From NCBI GenBank assembly GCA_031279735.1, contig JAITHX010000084.1, forward strand, positions 1 through 13,082: a DNA stretch of 13,082 nt, written 5' to 3'. The position numbers and the translations under genes are program-made. This stretch comes from Prevotellaceae bacterium. GTDB lineage: Bacteria > Bacteroidota > Bacteroidia > Bacteroidales > UBA932. Numbering within the stretch: position 1 is the stretch's first letter; each line of letters starts with the position of its first letter. This document shows, piece after piece, positions 5,962-13,080 of this stretch. The notes beneath the pieces were generated by a model. It was not told the origin of the DNA. It made no database searches and saw nothing but the letters and a program-made list of their open reading frames with translations.

Positions 5962-6894
5962 ATGTATATAGCGAATCCGATTTACGACGCAACATTCAAG
6001 TTTATGATGGAGGACGAAGATACCGCGAAAGCATTCATCTCCGCCATCATCAACGAACAAATCCGCGAACTGAAGCCTGCTCCGCCTGTCGAAAAGGCGA
6101 ATAAGACTTACGCGATATGTCAGCTTGATTTTCTTGCGAAACTGGATACGGCAGCCGGCGGCAAGACCGTGAAGGTTGAAGTTCTGAAAACCCAATTTTC
6201 AACGAATATAATGTGGTTTAGACGCTATCCCGACATACTGCCCGACATGCGGTATCCGGACGAAAACAACGGCAGCGAGGAATCCGGAAAAGTCGAGGCG
6301 AGACAGATTTACTGTATCTATATATTGCTCGGAAATTTGTTCGGCTACAAATCGGGCGTCAAGGACATACCGGTCATCGAAGTCAGCCGCAAGACAACGA
6401 ACGGAACAACGAACGGAACAACGAACGAATCACAGCTCGACGAGTGCAACGATTTTATCGACGGTTGTCACTGTCGTTCGTGGATAGTGCAGATTCCCGA
6501 ACTGAAGAAACCTCGTCGCAACGAGCTTGAAACCATGTTGTGTATCTTCGACCGGAACTATCGAGTGTTCTTCAGCGATCAGGTCATGAACGTGCCTCTA
6601 ATGAGCTTGTCCGAAAAATTCAGTCCCATATCGGAACGTCTGATGCAGGCGCTGGAAACTCAGGAGGTCATAAATCAAATGAACGCCGAAGAATTTTATA
6701 TCGAGAGTATCCGATATTCCGAAAGCATTCTGGCGGAAAAGGAGCTGCTCGTTGCGAAAAATAATCGGGAAATCGCGGAACGAAAAAAAGAGCTTATGAA
6801 GAAGAATAAAAAAGAGATTGAGGAGGCGAGCCGTGAATTTGCCGAAATAAAACAGCTGCTGCTGAATATGCGGAATGGCAGCGCCGGAAAATGA
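5962..6894 (+). CDS. Rpn-type nuclease paralogue, altered active site
   Basis: This is the second member of the PD-(D/E)XK Rpn pair, 310 residues, starting 18 bases after the first. The first 40 or so residues are nearly the same (MYIANPIYDATFKFMMEDED), as is the end FAEIKQLLLNMRNGSAGK, so the pair arose by tandem duplication. Aligned to the first copy, Asp56 and Glu73 are kept, but the catalytic Gln is replaced by Leu75 (EVLK instead of EIQK). The RFRRYIGTQYL segment has become WFRRYPDILPD. There is also an insertion with TTNG repeats at about residues 145-156, and a different Lys/Glu-rich helical tail in place of the heptads. It may be catalytically weak or dead, perhaps acting as a partner of the first copy. 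This inference rests on one hand alignment. Confidence 0.78.
   Translation: MYIANPIYDATFKFMMEDEDTAKAFISAIINEQIRELKPAPPVEKANKTYAICQLDFLAKLDTAAGGKTVKVEVLKTQFSTNIMWFRRYPDILPDMRYPDENNGSEESGKVEARQIYCIYILLGNLFGYKSGVKDIPVIEVSRKTTNGTTNGTTNESQLDECNDFIDGCHCRSWIVQIPELKKPRRNELETMLCIFDRNYRVFFSDQVMNVPLMSLSEKFSPISERLMQALETQEVINQMNAEEFYIESIRYSESILAEKELLVAKNNREIAERKKELMKKNKKEIEEASREFAEIKQLLLNMRNGSAGK
6394..6429 (+). repeat. 12-bp tandem repeat (TTNG) in second Rpn gene
   Basis: ACAACGAACGGA is repeated twice exactly (6394-6405 and 6406-6417), then a third time with one final difference (6418-6429, ending GAA). It encodes TTNG-TTNG-TTNE. The insertion keeps the frame and falls between the strand VIEVSRK and the conserved CRSWIVQIPEL segment, in what should be a surface loop. 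Confidence 0.88.
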
Positions 6895-6918
6895 ATTGAA
6901 ACAAATACAGAATTACGT

Positions 6919-9801
6919 ATGAAAAATATTAGGTTCTTAATGATGATGATGATGATGATGATGTTCGCCTGCCTTGCCGCGACGACGGCGGCGGCGGCGG
7001 GAAGCCCCGTTTCCGTCGAGGCGACTACTTGCGAATATCTCGAAAATCCGCTTGGCATCGACGTGCTCAAGCCGCGTCTCGGCTGGAAATTAGTCCAGTC
7101 GTCCGACGCGAAAAACGGACAGATGCAAACCGCCTATCAGATTCTGGTCGCCTCGTCGCCCGAAAAGCTCGCCGCCGGCGAAGGCGATCTGTGGAACAGC
7201 GGCAAGGTGCGCTCCGACCGCTCGTTTCACATTGCCTACGAAGGCAAACCGCTTGCAAGCATGCAGAAATGCCACTGGAAGGTAAAGGTGTGGAACAACT
7301 ACGGTCAGTCGTCCGAATGGAGCGCGCCGGCGTTCTGGGGCGTCGGCATCCTGCGTCCGGAGGACTGGCAGGCAAAGTGGATAGGCGATCTGCCCGACTT
7401 TAAACTGCGGGCTTACCTGGAATATGTCAAAACCCGCCGAAACAGGAAGGAAACCGGATTCGACCGAAACATAGGCGACAATCCGCCGCTTCTTCCTTCC
7501 CCGCTCCTGCGCAAGCGTTTCAACATTGACGGCGAAGTGAAAAGCGCCCGACTCTATATCTCCGCGCTCGGCTACTACGAGGCGGGAATCAACGGACGTC
7601 CCGTTGGCGACCACCGGCTCGCTCCCGAATGGACAGACTACGACCGCCGGCTGCAGTATCAGACCTACGACCTGACCGGCGCTCTGCACAAGGGCGAAAA
7701 CGTGCTCTCGGCGGTGCTTGCCGACGGCTGGTATCTCGGCGAACTCGGGCCGGTGCGCTGGCAGTGGGAAAACGCTTTTCCGCTGCGGGGATTCTACGGC
7801 ACGGACAGAAGACTGATAGCCCGACTGCAGATTGAATTTGCCGACGGCTCGACGCAGACCGTAGTCACCGACGAATCGTGGAAAATCAATCCCGACGGAC
7901 ATATTCTCAACGCCGACAATTTCGCCGGCCAGACCATCGACGCCCGCAAAATCATTCCGGGATGGGACAAACCGGGCTACAACGACGCTTTCTGGGCTAA
8001 CGTTTACGTCGATACCGCCGTCGTGAAAAATCTCGAAGCCCAGAAGAACGAACCCATACGGGTGCATCGCGAAATAGCTCCGGTGGAAATAAAACCATGG
8101 AAAGACAAGTATATCGTCAATTTCGGACAGAATCTGGCGGGATGGTGCGCGCTTCGCATCAAGGGCTACCCCGGAACGGTCGTCAAGCTGCGGCACGGAG
8201 AATGGATCGAGGACGACGGCGGAATATACACCAGGGGACTCGGTTACGCCAAGGAAACCGACATGTTCATCCTGTCGGGAGGCGACGACTATTTTGAACC
8301 GCGCTTTACGTACCACGGATTCCAGTATGTCGAAATCTCAGGTCTCGACGCTCCGCCCTCCAAGGACATGATAGTCGCCAAAGCCGTTTCGTCCGACCCC
8401 GAAGTCGCGGGGAAATTCGAGTGTTCCAATCCCAAGTTGAATCAACTGTCGGAAAATATCCTCTGGACGTTCCGCAACAATATCCACAGCATCCCGACCG
8501 ACTGCCCGCAGCGCGACGAACGCTGCGGCTGGCTCGGCGACGCGCAGGTGTTTGCCCGAACGGGAATTTTCAACATGAACATGGCGGCGTTCTACTCCAA
8601 GTTCACCAAGGACATGCGCGACGCGGTGGCGCCGAACGGACAGTTCTCCAGCATAGTCCCCTCGGTGCGCAACAAGGATTTCGGCGTTGACTGGTACGGC
8701 GGTCCGGCATGGGCGGACGCCGGCGTGATTATCCCCTGGCGAATGTACGAAAGCTTCGCCGACATCCGTTTGCTCGCCGAACATTACGAGGCGATGAAAA
8801 CATACGTCGAATCGATACATCGGGAAAATCCCAATCTGCTGTGGCAAAAACACAAGTCGAGCTACAACGATTGGCTCAACGCGAACACTTTCTCGAATCC
8901 TCCCGAAAACTACAACACCAAGCGCGGACAAATGCCCGACGACGTGTTCAATACCGCCTTCTTCGCCAATTCCGCGCGTCTGCTCTCCAAAATAGCCGGA
9001 ACGCTCGGCAAATCCGCCGACGCGCAAAAGTACGGTGACCTTGCGGACAAAATCACCGCAGCCTACGTTGCCGGTTTCGTGGAAAAGGACGGAAAGATCA
9101 GCGGCAACACGCAGTCGGCTTATGCTCTCGCCCTGCACTTCGACCTGCTGCCCGAAGATTTGCGCCCCGCGGCGTTCGGACACCTGATAGAATGTCTGAA
9201 GGAATACGACTACCGCATGTCCACCGGCTTTGTGGTTACGCCGATGATGATGGCGGAACTCGTGCGTTACGGGCGCGCCGACCTTGCATGGCGTCTGCTC
9301 GAATCGGAACGTTTCCCCTCGTGGCTGTATGCCGTGAATCAGGGCGCCACAACCGTATGGGAACGCTGGGACGCCTACGTGAAAGGACGCGGAATACATC
9401 CGTCGGACATGAACTCGTTCGACCACTATTCCATAGGCGCGGTTGGCGAATGGATGTACCGCAACGCGCTGGGAATAAATCCCGACATCGACAATCCGGG
9501 ATACCGCCGGTTTACGATTCATCCCCGACTGGGAACGAATCTGACTTGGGCTAAAGGCTACTACAATTCGATTCGCGGCGAGATAGCCTCCTCGTGGAGG
9601 CTCGAAGGCGACAGGTTTACGCTGACGGTGAAAATTCCCGTCAATTCTACCGCAACGGTGGTGCTGCCGACATCCGACGCGGCAAACATCTCCGCAGCCG
9701 GCGCCAAGCCGAAATTCTCTCCGGCAGGCAGCGAGACGACTGCGGAACTCGGTTCGGGAGAATATACTTTTACGGTGAAGAACGTAAGGAATAACAAATA
9801 A
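6919..9801 (+). CDS. Secreted alpha-L-rhamnosidase, GH78
   Basis: This glycoside hydrolase removes alpha-L-rhamnose from plant or microbial polysaccharides and glycosides, and is probably periplasmic or outside the cell. The 960 residues open with a signal peptide (MKNIRFL, eight Met, then FACLAATTAAAAG). An N-terminal Fn3-like domain (about 30-145), a linker RPEDWQAKWIG, and beta-sandwich domains with ALGYYEAGINGRPVGD (about 205-480) follow. The (alpha/alpha)6 barrel has the family's DCPQRDER motif at 528-535, followed by GD at 540-541. The second catalytic glutamate is in TTVWERWDAY (Glu815). A C-terminal beta domain follows from about residue 850. Length and motif order match full-length GH78. 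It starts 24 bases after the second Rpn-type gene without a recognisable promoter. No SusC/SusD pair or sugar sensor is nearby, so it is not in an obvious polysaccharide utilisation locus. Confidence 0.94.
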   Translation: MKNIRFLMMMMMMMMFACLAATTAAAAGSPVSVEATTCEYLENPLGIDVLKPRLGWKLVQSSDAKNGQMQTAYQILVASSPEKLAAGEGDLWNSGKVRSDRSFHIAYEGKPLASMQKCHWKVKVWNNYGQSSEWSAPAFWGVGILRPEDWQAKWIGDLPDFKLRAYLEYVKTRRNRKETGFDRNIGDNPPLLPSPLLRKRFNIDGEVKSARLYISALGYYEAGINGRPVGDHRLAPEWTDYDRRLQYQTYDLTGALHKGENVLSAVLADGWYLGELGPVRWQWENAFPLRGFYGTDRRLIARLQIEFADGSTQTVVTDESWKINPDGHILNADNFAGQTIDARKIIPGWDKPGYNDAFWANVYVDTAVVKNLEAQKNEPIRVHREIAPVEIKPWKDKYIVNFGQNLAGWCALRIKGYPGTVVKLRHGEWIEDDGGIYTRGLGYAKETDMFILSGGDDYFEPRFTYHGFQYVEISGLDAPPSKDMIVAKAVSSDPEVAGKFECSNPKLNQLSENILWTFRNNIHSIPTDCPQRDERCGWLGDAQVFARTGIFNMNMAAFYSKFTKDMRDAVAPNGQFSSIVPSVRNKDFGVDWYGGPAWADAGVIIPWRMYESFADIRLLAEHYEAMKTYVESIHRENPNLLWQKHKSSYNDWLNANTFSNPPENYNTKRGQMPDDVFNTAFFANSARLLSKIAGTLGKSADAQKYGDLADKITAAYVAGFVEKDGKISGNTQSAYALALHFDLLPEDLRPAAFGHLIECLKEYDYRMSTGFVVTPMMMAELVRYGRADLAWRLLESERFPSWLYAVNQGATTVWERWDAYVKGRGIHPSDMNSFDHYSIGAVGEWMYRNALGINPDIDNPGYRRFTIHPRLGTNLTWAKGYYNSIRGEIASSWRLEGDRFTLTVKIPVNSTATVVLPTSDAANISAAGAKPKFSPAGSETTAELGSGEYTFTVKNVRNNK
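6940..6963 (+). repeat. (ATG)8 triplet tract in signal peptide
   Basis: Eight consecutive ATG codons encode eight methionines in the hydrophobic core of the rhamnosidase signal peptide. A second short triplet run, (GCG)4 at 6988-6999, encodes four alanines near the cleavage region. Slippage in either run keeps the reading frame and would alter only signal-peptide length or the number of possible start codons. Confidence 0.95.
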
Positions 9802-9866
9802 AAATCGTGACTGTTGCGCAGTTAGACCCGTCGGCTTTCGACGTCCGGTCGCGCAGCCGGAAGATA

Positions 9867-9898
9867 TTTTTGCAGGTTAAAAATAAGGTATATCTTTG
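9867..9898 (+). promoter_or_regulatory. Two-box Bacteroidota promoter for DUF4831 gene
   Basis: TTTTTG (9867-9872) as -33 box and TATCTTTG (9891-9898) as exact TAnnTTTG -7 box are separated by 18 bases, close to the spacing known for this phylum. This is the best-formed promoter in the window. Transcription should start near 9905, leaving a leader of about 58 bases before ATG 9963. It rules out the upstream GTG at 9807 as the start of the gene. Confidence 0.65.
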
Positions 9899-9962
9899 CC
9901 CGAAATTTCGATTTGCAGATTTCGGAGTTAATGTAATAAGTTGTATAGTGAATATTTTTGAA

Positions 9963-11009
9963 ATGAAAGGATTAACAGTTATAGCTCTCTTACTCTTGCC
10001 GGGGTTGCTTTCCGCCCAGTCAGGCAGCAGGAAAGATGTTCCGGGAGGGGCGATATACGCTCTGCCCCGAACAAACATTGAAGTCAGCGTGGAAGTCAAG
10101 AAAGACACATATATACCCGGTCCCTACGCTTCGTATGCAGGACTGCTGCTTTCGGTCGAAAACGTTTCGCCCAAAGAGGAAACAAGTTATAGAACAGGTA
10201 AAATAGCCATGAAATCGGTGATCGAAGCCGATTACGGCCAAATGTACTTTCTGCCCGCCAATACGGACCTTAACTCCAGCTTTATCGCACTCTCGAAGGA
10301 AGGACTGATTTTTACGCTCGACGAATCCAAGGAAATCATAATGGATTTGTCGGGGGAATACAAAAACTATGTCCCCTTTCCCGATCAGCTGCCCTCGTTC
10401 CCTATGTCAACCCAGAAGGAAAATCTGTTCGACAGAATTAAAACCGATTCGGGATTCGTAGGCGTGCCGTATCAGCAAAGCATAGTCAACAAAAAAGACC
10501 CCCAGAGCAAAGCCGAAGAAGCCGCGAAATTCCTCTTTATGCTGCGCAAGCGTCGCTTCGAACTTATTACGGGCGACGTGGAACATGCGTTCAGCGGAAA
10601 TTCCATGAAAGACGCCCTCGACGAAATCGCGCGCCTCGAAGCGGAATATCTTTCGCTTTTCCTCGGAAAACACAGGATCGAAAGCAGGGAATACAAATTT
10701 TACGTAACTCCCGAAAAAGCCGCTGTCTCCAAATCCTACGAAGTCTTCAACTTTTCCGAATCGGAAGGAATAGTTTCCGAAACAACGCGAAGTTCCATTC
10801 CCTTCACTATGACGGTGACGCCAAGCGGAAAAATCTCCGCCGCCGCAGGAATAGCGACAGGCTCCGCACCCGGCGGTCTCCACTACCGTATTCCCGAAAC
10901 CGCGAACATACAACTGTTCAGAGGCTCGAAGGAAATAAGCAGCGGACCCGCGCTCGTGTATCAGCTGGGCAGGGAACTCGTAATCTCCTCGTCAGAAAGA
11001 AAAAAATAA
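9963..11009 (+). CDS. DUF4831-like exported protein
   Basis: This is an exported protein of unknown function that resembles the Bacteroidota DUF4831 family, and no activity can be assigned. From ATG 9963 it has 348 residues and a clean signal peptide, MKGLTVIALLLLPGLLSAQ, with likely cleavage after Ala18 or nearby. The region GGAIYALPRTNIEVSVEV (28-45), followed by DTYIPGPYASYAGLLL (48-63), is the part I recognise as typical of the family. The rest mixes beta strands with a helical segment (about residues 175-235). There is no lipobox Cys. A further 52 in-frame codons upstream contain the promoter boxes and are not part of the gene. It is probably transcribed alone, and the next ORF begins 14 bases later. 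Confidence 0.8.
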   Translation: MKGLTVIALLLLPGLLSAQSGSRKDVPGGAIYALPRTNIEVSVEVKKDTYIPGPYASYAGLLLSVENVSPKEETSYRTGKIAMKSVIEADYGQMYFLPANTDLNSSFIALSKEGLIFTLDESKEIIMDLSGEYKNYVPFPDQLPSFPMSTQKENLFDRIKTDSGFVGVPYQQSIVNKKDPQSKAEEAAKFLFMLRKRRFELITGDVEHAFSGNSMKDALDEIARLEAEYLSLFLGKHRIESREYKFYVTPEKAAVSKSYEVFNFSESEGIVSETTRSSIPFTMTVTPSGKISAAAGIATGSAPGGLHYRIPETANIQLFRGSKEISSGPALVYQLGRELVISSSERKK

Positions 11010-11023
11010 TAAATTGCGAATTT

Positions 11024-11308
11024 ATGAAATATAAGTCGTCAGTAATGAATTATCAGTCGTCGGGCGGAAACGGTCAGTTGCCCGTCGCAAATTTTAAATC
11101 GTCGGACATTTATTGCCGATCGTCGATCATGAAATATAAATCATCAGTCGCGAATTACCAGTCGTCAGACAACAATCGTTCTCATGTTCATTTAATGAAC
11201 AACCGCCCTTCGGTTATGAAATATAAATCGTCGGTGACAAACTATCAGTCGTCAATATTGAACTGCAAATTGTTCAGATGCCTGTTCATTCACCTCGGAC
11301 GAATTTGA
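11024..11308 (+). CDS. Small heptad-repeat protein, unknown function
   Basis: This 94-residue ORF is not recognised. It is built largely from a seven-residue unit, x-(K/N)-(Y/F)-(K/Q)-S-S-x: MKYKSSV, MNYQSSG, ANFKSSD, IYCRSSI, MKYKSSV, ANYQSSD, MNNRPSV, MKYKSSV and TNYQSSI. Three 39-base copies of MKYKSSVxNYQSS (from 11024, 11129 and 11216) differ pairwise at seven positions each. Apart from the variable eighth codon, every difference is a synonymous third-base change. That pattern is expected of selection on a protein, not of a non-coding repeat. No signal peptide or membrane segment is seen. The ORF starts 14 bases after the DUF4831 stop and ends 23 bases before crcB, with no promoter box found, so it would rely on read-through. 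A decayed intergenic repeat is the alternative. Confidence 0.45.
   Translation: MKYKSSVMNYQSSGGNGQLPVANFKSSDIYCRSSIMKYKSSVANYQSSDNNRSHVHLMNNRPSVMKYKSSVTNYQSSILNCKLFRCLFIHLGRI
11185..11201. promoter_or_regulatory. 17-bp palindrome inside the small ORF
   Basis: TGTTCATT-T-AATGAACA is a perfect inverted repeat with 8-bp arms and one central base. It lies in the part of the small ORF that breaks the heptad pattern (SHVHLMNN), about 130 bases upstream of crcB. It could be an operator for the crcB-peptidase genes or a small hairpin. Nothing else supports either role. Confidence 0.25.
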
Positions 11309-11331
11309 GAACCGCGAATTAGATGAATTAG

Positions 11332-11718
11332 ATGATCAAGGAGCTGCTGCTTGTCGGACTGGGCGGCGGAGCCGGAAGCGCTGCCCGCTACTTGTGTTCG
11401 ACAGCATTGGGGCGTATATGCACGGGGGCGTTTCCCGGATCCACATTCGCGGTCAACGCGGCGGGATGCTTGCTGATGGGTCTGTTGTTCGGACTGTCGG
11501 AGAAAAGCATCTCGATGAACGGAGAAATGAAACTGCTGCTCGCCACAGGCTTCTGCGGAGGATACACCACGTTTTCGGCGTTTTCCGCCGAAAACGTGAA
11601 GTTGTTGCAGGAAGGTCGCTTCGCTCTCGCCTTCCTGTATGCCTCGACGAGCGTTCTTGCCGGCTTAACGGCTTTTGCTGCGGGAATTTTACTGTCAAAA
11701 TTATATAAAACACAATGA
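11332..11718 (+). CDS. crcB: Fluoride channel CrcB/Fluc
   Basis: This small inner-membrane protein exports fluoride as a dual-topology dimer. The 128-residue product has four hydrophobic segments and all family signatures. These are GGGAGSAARY (11-20), GSTFAVNAAGCLLMG (36-50) with pore Asn42, and GFCGGYTTFSAFSAE (73-87) with the fluoride-lining phenylalanines Phe81 and Phe84 and the central sodium-site stretch GYTT. The length is normal. Its start lies in a 9-base tandem duplication GAATTAGAT (11316-11324 and 11325-11333). An ATG nine bases earlier is followed at once by an in-frame TAG, so 11332 is the start. No fluoride riboswitch could be recognised upstream. It ends seven bases before the peptidase start and is probably co-transcribed with it. 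Confidence 0.93.
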   Translation: MIKELLLVGLGGGAGSAARYLCSTALGRICTGAFPGSTFAVNAAGCLLMGLLFGLSEKSISMNGEMKLLLATGFCGGYTTFSAFSAENVKLLQEGRFALAFLYASTSVLAGLTAFAAGILLSKLYKTQ

Positions 11719-11725
11719 AAACACA

Positions 11726-12901
11726 ATGAAACATTTGATTCTGTCCGCAACAACCGTTTGTATGTTCTGTTGCTTCGCCTTGCAGGCACGGAAGGAAAAC
11801 GACAAGGTCGAAAAAAAACAAACGGAGTATGAATTTACCGACTTGAAAATTCTGCCTCACACATCCGTCAAAAATCAGGCGAGTTCGGGAACTTGCTGGA
11901 GTTTTTCGGGTCTTTCAATGCTCGAATCCGAAATTATGCGTATCGGAGGCGATTCGGTGAATCTGTCGCCCATGTGGGTGGTACGCAACATCTACCGCGA
12001 CAAAACGGTGAAGTACGTGCGGATGCACGGAAAACTGAATCTGAGCGCCGGCGGTTCCTTCGCCGATGTGATTCACGCTTTCGAGTCGTATGGAGCCTTT
12101 CCCGAATCCTTGTACGCGGGACTGAACTACGGCACCGACACTCACCGGCACGGAGAACTCGACAAGATAGTCAAAGGACTCGGCGACGCGGTTGTACAGA
12201 ATAAGAAACCCACCGCCGCATGGACCCGTGCGCTCGACGGCGTGCTGGACGCTTATCTGGGCAAGGCGCCGGAAAAGTTCGAGTACAAGGGAAGGGAATA
12301 CACGCCGCAGTCCTTTGCGCAGTCGTTCGGACTGAATACCGACGATTACGTCTCGCTGACCTCGTTCACCCATGCCCCTTTTTATCGTCCGTTCGTTCTG
12401 GAAATCCCCGACAACTGGATTTTCGAATCGTCCTACAATCTGCCCATGGACGAACTGATTGCCGTTATCGACAATGCTCTGAACTCCGGATATACTGTGG
12501 CTTGGGGCGCTGACGTGTCCGAAAGCGGATTCTCCCGCGACGTTGCTACGGTGCCTCAAAAGAAGAAAGTCGAAGAAATAGGTTCCGACCAGGCAAAGTG
12601 GACGAAAGAAAAACAGAAAACGCTCGAACCTCTGCCCGAAGAAGTAACCGTCACTCAGGAAATGCGTCAGCTTTCATTCGACAACTACGAAACTACCGAC
12701 GACCACGGAATGCAAATCGTGGGCTTTGCCAAAGACCAGACCGGCAAACATTTCTACAAGGTGAAGAACTCATGGGGCGCAGGCGGAAAATACAAAGGCT
12801 ATCTCTATGCCTCGCGCGCTTTCGTACAGTATAAAACGATGAACATCGTGGTGAACAGAAACGCTATCCCCGCAAATGTAAAGACTAAGATTAGTTTTTA
12901 G
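11726..12901 (+). CDS. Secreted C1B cysteine peptidase, bleomycin-hydrolase-like
   Basis: This papain-superfamily peptidase resembles the bleomycin hydrolase/aminopeptidase C branch and is likely an exopeptidase or peptidase of the periplasm. From ATG 11726 it has 391 residues with a signal peptide (MKHLILSATTVCMFCCFALQA). The catalytic set is complete: Gln51 and Cys57 in NQASSGTCWSFS, His327 in DDHGMQIVG, and Asn348 in VKNSWG. The large insertion between Cys and His (about 270 residues) is typical of the C1B group, as opposed to plain papains. The upstream in-frame ATG 11675 would run inside crcB and spoil the signal peptide. Tandem copies of AAAACACAATG (11707-11717 and 11718-11728) cover the crcB stop and this start. 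Its stop codon lies in the arm of the following hairpin repeat. Confidence 0.9.
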   Translation: MKHLILSATTVCMFCCFALQARKENDKVEKKQTEYEFTDLKILPHTSVKNQASSGTCWSFSGLSMLESEIMRIGGDSVNLSPMWVVRNIYRDKTVKYVRMHGKLNLSAGGSFADVIHAFESYGAFPESLYAGLNYGTDTHRHGELDKIVKGLGDAVVQNKKPTAAWTRALDGVLDAYLGKAPEKFEYKGREYTPQSFAQSFGLNTDDYVSLTSFTHAPFYRPFVLEIPDNWIFESSYNLPMDELIAVIDNALNSGYTVAWGADVSESGFSRDVATVPQKKKVEEIGSDQAKWTKEKQKTLEPLPEEVTVTQEMRQLSFDNYETTDDHGMQIVGFAKDQTGKHFYKVKNSWGAGGKYKGYLYASRAFVQYKTMNIVVNRNAIPANVKTKISF

Positions 12902-12995
12902 TGGTTAGTGGTTAGAGGTTAGTGCCTTTCGGACGGGTGGAGTGAGACGGCGACACTGAGCCGAAAGGCACTAACCACTGACCACTAACCACTAA
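12898..12995. repeat. Heptamer-armed inverted repeat, likely terminator
   Basis: Two 35-base arms (12898-12932 and 12961-12995) are reverse complements with two mismatches, around a 28-base loop. The outer part of each arm is three tandem heptamers of the GTGGTTA type (one GAGGTTA or GTGGTCA variant per arm). The inner part is GTGCCTTTCGG. The stop codon of the peptidase gene (12899-12901) is inside the left arm. The layout, heptamer tract then GC-rich core then inverted copy, is that of the element at 2274-2602, though the heptamer differs. A terminator role is plausible from position. There is no T-run after the right arm. Confidence 0.9.
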
Positions 12996-13044
12996 GGGAT
13001 GTGTTAGAAATAACTTATAAGGGATGCAGTTCGGATTTTTAGCA

Positions 13045-13080
13045 CACAGATGTGACAGATGACACAGATGACGCAGATTT
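13045..13080. repeat. 9-bp tandem repeat at window edge
   Basis: There are four consecutive 9-base units, CACAGATGT, GACAGATGA, CACAGATGA and CGCAGATTT, sharing the core CAGAT. The array runs to the end of the window and may continue. A separate direct repeat, TAAGGGATG, occurs just before it at 12993-13001 and 13018-13026. No coding frame is evident in 12902-13082. Confidence 0.75.

Noticed and set aside
4930..6894. Composite transposon or insertion sequence around the Rpn genes
   Set aside because: Despite the family's 'transposase' label, I see no terminal inverted repeats or target-site duplication around the pair.
7090..8316. 408- and 394-codon frames antisense to the rhamnosidase (7090-8316 and 8338-9522)
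   Set aside because: They overlap the GH78 gene completely, with low-complexity composition and no known motif. They are shadow frames.
9807..9962. N-terminal extension of the DUF4831 protein from GTG 9807
   Set aside because: It contains the -33 and -7 boxes and would bury the signal peptide 52 residues inside the protein.
11009..11331. Fluoride riboswitch upstream of crcB
   Set aside because: I could not find the conserved pseudoknot elements of the crcB motif. The region is taken up by the heptad-repeat ORF.
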